This document shows positions 45,723 through 53,935 of a DNA stretch of 64,000 bases, in pieces. Origin of the DNA: Cadophora sp. MPI-SDFR-AT-0126 (Eukaryota > Ascomycota > Leotiomycetes > Helotiales > Ploettnerulaceae); NCBI GenBank assembly GCA_020747065.1, contig JAGMVK010000003.1:3534001-3598000 (forward strand). Direction: 5' to 3'. Position numbers and translations under genes: made by a program. A model generated the notes under the pieces. That model was not told where the DNA came from and did not search any database. It was given only the letters and a program-made list of their open reading frames with translations. Each line of letters starts with the position of its first letter. The stretch's first letter is position 1.

Positions 45723-46588
45723 ACGACCAAGCTCACAACCTCCCTCGCAATCCTCCTCCTCACCCTTCTCTCCCTCGCCGCATGCATCCCCACAACATCC
45801 GTCCAAAACCGACACAGCGGCTTCACTAACCACACCTTAGACATCACTTCAATACTCTCTCCCCGCGACACGGCATGGAGTCCCGGCCGAAGCCGCTCCG
45901 TTGAGCTGGAACCAGGTATCAAGTTCCAGATCTCTGGACCGAAACCGGATGATGGACATATGTGCTATGTATCCTTTGCCGAGAAGAATACTTGTAAGTT
46001 GCCACATCTACATATACATCCACTAAGTCGTCAAACATTTTGCCGTGTGGAGGTTGGAAGAGTTTTGATTGACTTTTTTGTTCATGTAGGGGGCAGATGG
46101 GCAGTGATGTGGGCATTCGACAATAGCTGCAATCTACGCGGTTACAACGATCACGTCGCTCGGAACTGGTACGCCATCTCCCACTTCCCACCCTCCCCAT
46201 CCCCTCCAATCCTCCCATCTCCCTCCCCCTTCCCTCTCCCACCTCCACCCTGGTTGCCTATGATCACAACTGCAATCGCTTGGGAGACTGGAGACGATCT
46301 CTTCAAGACATGCACCGTCTCGTGAATGGTGAAAAGCATGGTATTGACTTGGTCACCCCCAATTTGAAGTGGAACATCCTCGTCTGGATGGGTGAAGACT
46401 GGCAGCCACAATACCCCAGAAACTACAACTTGAAGATCTACTACAGCTGGTATATCAGCTTCCCATTCTATTGGCAGGACTGGCCAGAGACGTGGAGAGA
46501 ATCTTCAACAATTCACTCTGGCTTTTGGAAGAATACCTACTACGATTTCTTCCGAATTCCTTTCAATTGCGGAGATGAACACCTTTGA
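45723..46588 (+). pseudogene. Secreted Trp/Cys-rich protein, array copy 2 (start lost, chimeric)
   Basis: Clear relative of copy 1. A signal-peptide-like segment (TKLTTSLAILLLTLLSLAA) begins at an ACG codon at 45723; no in-frame ATG exists upstream before a stop. Exon-like parts: 45723-45993 (to GTAAGT) and from GTAG at about 46090 to 46167, ending HVARNW at a GTACGC donor as in copy 1. Aligned core: GIKFQISG, HMCYVSFAEKNT, WGRWAVMWAFDNSC. Downstream an open frame from about 46240 to 46588 carries a second copy of the central motif (AYDHNCNRLG) and a C-terminal half (NLKWNILVW, FPFYW, RIPFNC). No acceptor joins the HVARNW donor (phase 2) to that frame without a stop. I read it as a chimera of two family members that no longer makes the normal protein. 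An unseen upstream exon or near-cognate start remains possible. Confidence 0.6.
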
Positions 46589-47554
46589 TTGGGACTTTTT
46601 GTCGGGCCATTACTCCAATGAAATGCTCTTTGAGGAAAGGATTTGGGTCTTGGCCTGAAAGGATGGCGGGGCACAATACATTGATTATTCTCCAACTTTC
46701 GGGTTTAATCTCTCGAGGCGGCTTCGTTATTGTCTGCAACTTGTGACGGGTTTTCTGATAGTTTTTCAATTGTCATAGGCATTTGTTTGCTCTCAATATC
46801 ATGCACACCTTCAAGACTCTGTGTTCTTCTGCAAAGTGAGATAAATCCCTTAGACAGAGGTAGGACACCAGCGTCCGTAAATGTCGCGACAGATATTCCA
46901 CCCACCACAGCATTTGCTGTACCATTTTTTGCATTATCGACTCTCCCAGATCGTGGATTCTTGGTAACCTGTGAGATCTTCCACATCCAAATCTTAAATG
47001 CTGAGCCTCGCATTGTTGAGAGTGCTGAAGAATGCCCGACCATGGCTACGTCGAAGAACAATCCTCTGATAGGACAGTGGTCGATCCAGAGAGACATCGT
47101 TCTAGCAGAGGTTCGTGACTGCTGCAAAAGCAAAATTTATGCCATTCAATATTGCAAGGCTCAGTGACCAATCACAAAGGAATGTAAGACGGAAATTGAA
47201 CCCGTGTGATTGAGGCACGAAAATAGGTTGAAAGATCCTACCAAAATAGACACGGGATAAGGTGCTTTCAAATCCCCTTGACCAGACCTATTTTATTCGT
47301 CAGCTCAACTCTTTGATTTAATGATATGTTCTTCTTCTCTTGTTGGAGCTTGATGATGAACTCATTTCTTACTTTGTTTATATCTCATGAAATATTTTTA
47401 CAACCTCAGGTCCTCCATATTCTATTTTTATTCTTCACCTACTCTAATCCATATACATCATACGCACGTAAATACACCTTAGCAATATTAGACATATGCG
47501 AAAGTTAGATGCATCAAGCACCAGCATCCAAATCACACCACCACCAAGTTTAAA
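46589..47554. other. Intergenic, array copies 2-3
   Basis: About 970 bases. Overlapping open frames run on both strands at 46705-47167 (about 140 codons each) without known motifs. AT-rich DNA follows before copy 3. No gene called. Confidence 0.4.
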
Positions 47555-48277
47555 GTGCTCAACTTTGCCACGTTTCTCTTCGTATTCTTCGTCTCTCTGG
47601 CCACCAGCGCTCCTGTAACGGACTCCGAAGACCTCTGGACAAAATACAGCACCTTCGACGACTTTTCCAACTTCACTAGTCTCGAAGGTATTCCCAAGGG
47701 ACTTTATTCCCGCGAATGGAAAGAAGGCGACATTGGAGCAGGTATCAACGGGGGATTGTTCTAGGACTGGGTTTATTGCCGTCCCAACCCCAACCCTACC
47801 CAATGCACTCTTACGATCTTCGACACCGAAGAATCTGATCAGTGAGATCCCAAGATATGGCTGTTCGATAGCAACTGTAAAGTCATTGGTATCAATCTAG
47901 CCACGCCACGTGCCCAGTTGGAAACCGAAGAGGGCTACAGCTTGTCCAGCGAGCAGCCGTGGTATGTGGTCATTCACTGGAATCGAAGAGATATCAGAAC
48001 GCCCCGCGACGTCCATTGGAAGTATTCTGGGCGGCTGATTGATCCTGCTAATCCGACGTGGGATTTTACAATAACGGAGCATTGGGATACAGTGCTAATT
48101 ACGGTGGGGGTTGGGACAACAAAGTTTGGAACATGTTTCGATGGGCATTTGATTGTTAGGGTCTGGAAAGAGCACTTAAGATGTCTTTCCTTGGCTTTCA
48201 TTTCTGGCATTCGCATATTCTCATGGTCCAGTTCTATCACTCACTTATGTGTCTTCATTTCACTTCTTACTGTATGA
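47555..48277 (+). pseudogene. Secreted Trp/Cys-rich protein, array copy 3 (premature stops)
   Basis: Third member of the family. The signal-peptide-like segment (LNFATFLFVFFVSLATS) starts at GTG at 47555 where copy 1 has ATG. In the same frame TAG (47762-47764) and TGA (47843-47845) interrupt the conserved core, which otherwise reads on: WVYC, PTQCTLTIF, IWLFDSNCK, PWYVVIHW. No intron with correct phase removes either stop; the only candidate around the TAG would be 23 nt long. After the second stop the frame is open to 48277. Copy 3 has none of the introns of copy 1. The gene therefore looks dead, though recoding or an RNA role cannot be excluded. Confidence 0.68.
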
Positions 48278-48555
48278 TTTATCAGATCCTTCGCCGAGGC
48301 ACATCGATAGTCCTCTATGCTGGTTTCTGTCTTGCAATCATTTTCTGGTCAATAACCAACCGAATGGCACTTGTATGAGAGTCTTCATGTGATCGCAGAT
48401 CAAACAGTCTAGGGCACATGCTTAGACTTTTAGTTCAAGTACCAAGCTCATTCATGCTCAAATGTGGTTGTTACAAAGCAGGCTGGGTGAAAAATGTAGA
48501 GAGATCGACGGCATATCTTTTGTAATCATTGTCAGGTGGTCTATCCGAAAGGTCA

Positions 48556-49410
48556 TCATGCCCAATACTTAACAATTGATATATTTAGGTCCGTGGGAGA
48601 GGGCAATGCCAATTCAGACACAGAATGTTGCGCCTGATCCTTTACATCCTCGTTTGTTGGTGGATCCAGTTTTCTCAGAGGTATGCTGACCTGATTGTGA
48701 TCAGTACAACGAGGGATGTAGACAGGAGCTACGAAGCACATATCGTACTCGCCTTCATCGCAATCTGGGATGTTAGATAGATACTGCCGAAGCATTCTTG
48801 CATGCAAAGATTGGAAAAGTTGAGCCACAGAAAAGATACGCTCGCTTTTACTCCGTGCCTTCAATTCGGCTGTCAGAGCTTTGGTGAAGCTATATCGTCC
48901 AGCCTCGCGAGTGACTGAATCAAATCCACAACCAGCAAGAATTTCCAGTCGCTTCCTTGGTTCGGAGTCGTCTTCAAAATCTTGCTCAAAAGAGCTAGCT
49001 GCAGCACTTGCATGACAGCAGTCGAGAATCAACAGAATGTCAGTTTCAGCACATTCGAGATTGGCCTGCATCGATGTTCAATCAATACATGGGTTCCTAG
49101 ACTCTCTGGTAGCTGTAATATGTAACCGTCTGTTCGCAAAAAGCTGCCTGTGTCCACCGTAATATACGACCAAGAGCGAATTCTCCTCAGAAGACTTCAG
49201 CTTTTGCTCTTGGATCTCTTTGAGAAGAGAGTCAAACGGATGCTGCGACAAAATGAAAAACATCAGGATGTTGGTGAAGTTGAGGGATACGAACGCATTT
49301 TTAAGATCAACGAGTTCGCCGTAGAGATCCATGTCATCATCTTACCAAGAGATGATAATTGCGCGAATTCCGTTACAGGAATACGAGGAAGGCTGCTGGT
49401 CGGAACCCAT
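48556..49410 (-). pseudogene. Caspase-like (peptidase C14) gene, broken
   Basis: The minus strand from ATG 49410 encodes a caspase-fold protein of the metacaspase-like type common in fungi. Order: AIIISW, an N-terminal helix region (DLYGELVDLKNAF), the His motif LLVVYYGGH, HITATRES, then DILLILDCCHAS with the catalytic Cys, and the C-terminal FTKALTAEL and FSVAQLFQSLHARM blocks. Two in-frame stops break it: TAA at 49342-49344 after 22 codons and TGA at 49078-49080 just before the MQANLE segment. The glycine normally after the catalytic His is an arginine. An intron starting at the GTAAGA overlapping the TAA would delete conserved sequence, so I reject it. Such proteins act in fungal cell death or NLR-type immunity; this copy is probably inactive. 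Confidence 0.72.
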
Positions 49411-50605
49411 GGCTTAGTTGTGCAATGAGCCCAATGAAACCTCTACAGAGTACCAGCCATTTGAGTGGATTCCACCGACGGGGAAGTTTGGTATGAGTGG
49501 CAATATACGTAGCAAAACACTAGCCAAGAACAGCTTGAGATGTTTTTCATACGCCAATCAGAAATTCAAAATTAACGCGACACAGTGGCTCCAAATAACC
49601 ATCCTTTATAGAGTCTTGGAATATAAAGATTAGACCAAGGCCTTTCTCAAAACAATAGAGATTGAAGACAGAATGAAGAAGCGAGGTCGTGAACAGACAA
49701 GGAAACAAAGAGACTCCAGTTGAAGATGGCGCGAAGCCGAAGTTTAGGCGAAGCAATACATCAAATGATCGCTGATTGTTGTTTGCAAATCCAGATACGT
49801 CCTTCTTGGCAATAACCTGTAGAGTGGTTCCCAACTATGAATCGAGTCAGGTTGATTGTTCTGTAATGGAACACGAAAGATTGAGGAGTTGAGAAAGTTA
49901 ACAATAGGAATGCTAAGCGATGCGCCTGACCTTGTCACAGCTACGTGTATGACCAGATGTTTCCAACATTGGAACAGTTGTCTTCTTACATGCAGCTGGG
50001 TTCTTCTCCAAGTATATCACTGGAACTTAATGTAATTGAATTTCTGTTGGGAGCTCGAGTGCTCTAGAAAGTTTGAAGTGACGACATCTTTTCAATGCCC
50101 CCGGAACATGAGTACTTTGAGACCCCCCTCTTTCTCGCGTGAAATTTAGCTCTGTGGGAGCTTCATTTCGCAGCCAAGGGCAATAAGATGACAACCACCA
50201 CCATTCACAACCCAAATTAATGTTCAGATTCGGGCCCGAGGCGATAATACAAGTAAGTGATCTACTAGCGGCATGCCTCTGATCTACCCCGCAGTGTCAT
50301 CTACACCCCGCAAAAGCCTACTTTCAGTTCATCAGCACTACGATTCCAGCTGATCTTCAGCAGATCCAAACAGCTGAAGCTCTCCAGGTAGCGAAGTCAA
50401 TATTTAGTCCCACACCTCACGTCCCCCGCTGGTCCGCTCAAGTGGAGTGACGTCAAGTGTGTATAGACTTTCCCCCGCATTTGATATTTACTCTCTAGAA
50501 TATCTCTCAACTCTCCAATTTCAAGATTTTTTAATCACATCAACCAAGAATATTTACAAATTGATTTAATATTCTCATTCTACTGTAAACTCATCAAAGT
50601 TAAAG
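49411..50605. other. Intergenic; promoter of the GMF-repeat gene
   Basis: 1.2 kb. Minus-strand open frames at 49547-49938 continue upstream of the broken caspase-like gene but have no known motif. The last 200 bases hold the CRE-type site and AT-rich leader of the GMF-repeat gene. Confidence 0.45.
50448..50455. promoter_or_regulatory. Perfect CRE/ATF site (TGACGTCA)
   Basis: The full palindrome TGACGTCA lies 150 bases upstream of the GMF-repeat gene ATG. It is the consensus site of Atf1/Sko1-type bZIP factors that act in stress and cAMP responses. The link to the downstream gene is by position only. Confidence 0.55.
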
Positions 50606-51172
50606 ATGTCTGGCATGTTTGACAACGATTCCGACGGCAATCGTCGAACGGCAGCTGAAACAAGCGAGGGAGGCATGTTCAACAACTCAGGAGATTCGGA
50701 AGCTCGAAACAGCGGACGCCGACCTGATGAAGGAATGTTCAGCAATGCCTCAGACGGTGCCAGCCGATCTGGCAACAGTGGCGAAGCCGGCATGTTCAAC
50801 AACACTTCAGAAGGTGCTGCACGTGGAGGTGACCCAGGTTCTGGGATGTTTAGCAATACATCCGATGGTGCAAATCGTACAGCTGGCAGTGGTGGAGCCG
50901 GCATGTTTGATAACTCCGGCGACACTGAGACTCGTCCTGGGAACAATGCTGGCATGTTCGATAATTCTGGGGATTCTGAGACTCGGACGGGCGGTGGAGC
51001 TGGTATGTTTGACAACACGGGAGATGGAAACAAAGAGTTTGAAGGTGGAGAGCGTGGAAAGAAGGAGAAGGGTGTAAAGGGACTTATGCACAAAGCCAAG
51101 CAGGCATTTGTACCTGGATCTCGTAGGTCTTCACCTGATTTCACTCAAACTTTCGAACATCCGTTAACTTAA
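50606..51172 (+). CDS. Disordered GMF-repeat protein
   Basis: Single exon, 188 aa. The first 140 residues consist of eight repeats of 17-20 residues, each beginning with Gly-Met-Phe (positions 3, 23, 43, 62, 80, 99, 116, 133). The consensus is GMF[DNS]N-x-[SG][DE] followed by an arginine 8-10 residues after the Phe in most units. The linkers are Gly/Ser/Asn/Thr/Asp/Glu-rich, so the region should be unfolded with evenly spaced Met-Phe stickers. Residues 149-175 are basic (ERGKKEKGVKG, then LMHKAKQAFVPGSRR), with an amphipathic helix-like piece. There is no signal peptide or membrane segment. I recognise no named family. A CRE-type site sits upstream. A stress-linked, condensate-forming or membrane-binding role is a guess. 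Confidence 0.82.
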   Translation: MSGMFDNDSDGNRRTAAETSEGGMFNNSGDSEARNSGRRPDEGMFSNASDGASRSGNSGEAGMFNNTSEGAARGGDPGSGMFSNTSDGANRTAGSGGAGMFDNSGDTETRPGNNAGMFDNSGDSETRTGGGAGMFDNTGDGNKEFEGGERGKKEKGVKGLMHKAKQAFVPGSRRSSPDFTQTFEHPLT

Positions 51173-51669
51173 GCGCAGAGTAGGCACTGGACCGGATTGA
51201 TATCTTTAACTTCATTCATGTTTTGTTTCATAAACAGTCGATTTTGTAGGATATCGTCGAATTAACAGCAATCTCATGGACACTCGATGATTCACAGTAG
51301 CTTTTGACGTATTATTGAGAACGAAATAAGAATAGAAAAGAATGCTCACAACACGATGTGCTCTAAGAAGACATCTCTGGTAAGAAACCCTCCTCACTGA
51401 TCTTGTTCTTTATCAAATCACCACCATGATGAATTTGCCTCGCAACGGTCGTCAGAACCTCAGCCCCACGCCTCTAAGCTATTCAACACCCCTGTTGCTC
51501 GCTACTGTACAGACTAAGCGAGGCTCCTCTAAACTCTCTTTCAACTTCTCTCCATCACACTCTCATCCACACCATCAAATGAAGTTTCCGCAAAGCTAGC
51601 TGCTCAATCACGAACCATCCACAGCATCAAAAATCTAAGAATTTGGTGTCTCTAGTCAGACTCAGCACT
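51173..51669. other. Intergenic between GMF-repeat and F-box genes
   Basis: About 500 bases, pyrimidine-rich towards the F-box start. No feature beyond a presumed promoter. Confidence 0.45.
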
Positions 51670-53279
51670 ATGGTCCTGCATCGCATCGACAACCTGCCAC
51701 CTGAAATTCTCACCGCTATTTGCTCTCATCTCCCTCGTCGAGACCTTAAGAGTGCCAGGCTCTCTTCCAAGAGGCTCAACTCGATTGCATCGCGGTTCCT
51801 ATTCAGGATTACCTTCTTGAAAGTCGGGATTAATAGTTTCAGAAAGCTTGAGCATATCGCAAATGACCCTGTGCTTAGCAACTATGTCCGTGTCATCAGT
51901 TACGATCCAGTATGTAGCACTCTGGAGCCTGTTAATATCCCAAATCCCACAAATTTGAATTCACATTAAAAAGCTGTGCTGAATTTTCAATCATGTAGTA
52001 CACGATGAAAAACACAAGCGCAAGAGTTGCGGCAGAGACAGCCGGCCCAGTCGATATGTTTGAATTGTGGAAAATGTACGATTTGGAACGGGGGCTGCGA
52101 AAGTCTAAACTATCCGAAAAACAGCTGAGGCCATATTTCGACACATGGTATGCGCGTGTCGTTGATCTAGAGGCTCTCACACCCTCAGTGGAATTCAACT
52201 TGCTCATCAATATCATGAGCAAGCTCCCTATGCTTCATGGCTTACAGTACGATCTCTTCGCAACTGGAGAACTGCACACCTATTCTGGAGAAGACAAGTC
52301 TGTTTGGGAGGTGAGCACTGCTGCGGCCGAAAATGCTTCTGGTAGTAGCAGGCGTCGCCAGAGACAGAACGAGAACAGGCACCAGGAGCGAGCTTTCTGG
52401 ACACTTCTCCACGCAGCATATGCCAGTCGCCGCTCGGAGAATGTGAGAAAGATCAAAGCAACGGATATGGACTTGAGGACTTGGGACCTGGTCGGCCAGA
52501 AGGCCAATCCGGGAGCCATGATTCTGCCGAATCTCACCGGCCTCGATCTGCAGTTTGAGCTCAGCTATGGAATAGGAACGTCAAACTTCCCATTGAAGCA
52601 CATGTTATGTAACGCCCCATTGTTGCAGCATTTGGCAATTTCCATAAGAACTTTGGATTCGGCTTCCTATAGGTACCAGCAGCATTTTCAAATTTCAGAT
52701 TTCATAAAGGAAGGCCAATATTGGAAGGACTTAAAGCATGTTGCATTTGAGCATCTCGTCACGACTGATGCTGATCTCCGGAGTCTACTGTCGCGGCATC
52801 AAAAGTCCTTGCGTTCTCTGGAACTGAAGCACATTTTACTCCATCCAGGCGACAGCATCATCCGCATGGATGATGATGTAGAAGACCCCAACGATCAGAA
52901 AGGAAATGAAGATGTAGGATCTTGGCTCGATATGATCGAATACCTCCATACCAATCTCTCACTGGATCGCATGAAATTCGGCGGAATACTGGCAAACGGC
53001 CGAAACGAGGCATGGAAAGTCGGTCCTCCACGTTTTGACCATCCAGCAATGCCACAAAGCTCCTTCCTGAAGTACAAGATCGAGAATTATATCTGCAAGG
53101 GAGGCACTAATCCCATCGATCGTATTACGAGTGACAGAGTGGCGGCAGAGACCCCGAAAAATAACAATTTTGATATCCGTGGTCTGCAGATACCATACAT
53201 CTGGGAGGATGAGACTTGGCGTCTGTCGGTTGTTGAGCTCCCAAGAATACATGACCCCAACGGCCAGGAGCGGTTCTGA
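51670..53279 (+). CDS. F-box protein
   Basis: Exons 51670-51909 and 51999-53279 (intron 89 nt, GTATGT..GTAG, phase 0) give 506 aa. Residues 6-46 form an F-box (IDNLPPEILTAICSHLPRRDLKS, then ARLSSKRLNSIASRFLF), which in the known family binds Skp1 of SCF ubiquitin ligases. The remainder is a long helical/leucine-rich region with scattered LRR-like segments (LPNLTGLDLQFEL, LLSRHQKSLRSLELKHILL) of the kind that binds substrates in fungal F-box proteins. A Gln/Arg/Glu-rich linker lies near residues 190-210. The target is unknown. Filamentous ascomycetes carry many such single-copy F-box genes, and nothing nearby suggests a partner. Confidence 0.85.
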
Positions 53280-53935
53280 AGGGTATTATGATGTAGACGA
53301 ATTTACACTATTCTCCTGCTGCTCACTGGTTTACACGTGAGCGCCAAGTATCTTGCAATCATTTGAAGCTAATACTGCTATTGAAGTCGCCTGGGAGCGC
53401 TAGAAACGCATAGCTGTCTAAGTACTTCCCCATGTATATAATTAATTGGCAAAGTTACTGAAGCTGATGTAATTCGACTCACCCAAATCATTAGCAAATT
53501 TCAACCCAAGAACCGTGGAACTCCCTCCAATATATTCACCGAAGCCTTGTGAACTCATTTCACAATTCAAATTTTCAAGATACAGTGCTTTTGAATCCAC
53601 TTCATTCATTTCATCCACTCCTCTGCTCTAACCATCCCATCTCCATCTCTCCATTCTAAAACCTCAAAGAAATCACAATGACCCACCCCATATAACTCCC
53701 ACGCCTCACACCGACCACCCAGACCATCCATGCATACCTGGTCACAGTCAACAAATTAAATCCACCCATCCACGTACCAATTTACCCAAATATCTACAAT
53801 AACGCAACTCGACGAGGTACAAAGCGAAATATAATTACAATGCAGCATGGTATAACAAGGAGACTCGTAACAACATAAGCGACATCTCAATATACCGTCG
53901 TTGTCCCGTCCCCTTTCTATGCTCGCAATCCCAAA
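53280..53935. other. Convergent 3' flanks (F-box / DH-PH-like gene)
   Basis: 656 bases between the stops of two convergent genes, AT-rich, with no open frame or repeat of note. Confidence 0.5.

Noticed and set aside
46705..47167. Overlapping 140-codon frames on both strands between array copies 2 and 3
   Set aside because: Neither has a known motif or splice signal; two-strand openness is more likely a composition effect.
47688..47764. 77-nt intron ending at TTCTAG that would remove the TAG in array copy 3
   Set aside because: The junction shifts the frame out of the conserved core, and the second stop remains.
49240..49345. Possible intron starting at GTAAGA and removing the TAA in the caspase-like gene
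   Set aside because: It would delete a conserved helix region, and it would leave the second stop at 49078 in place.
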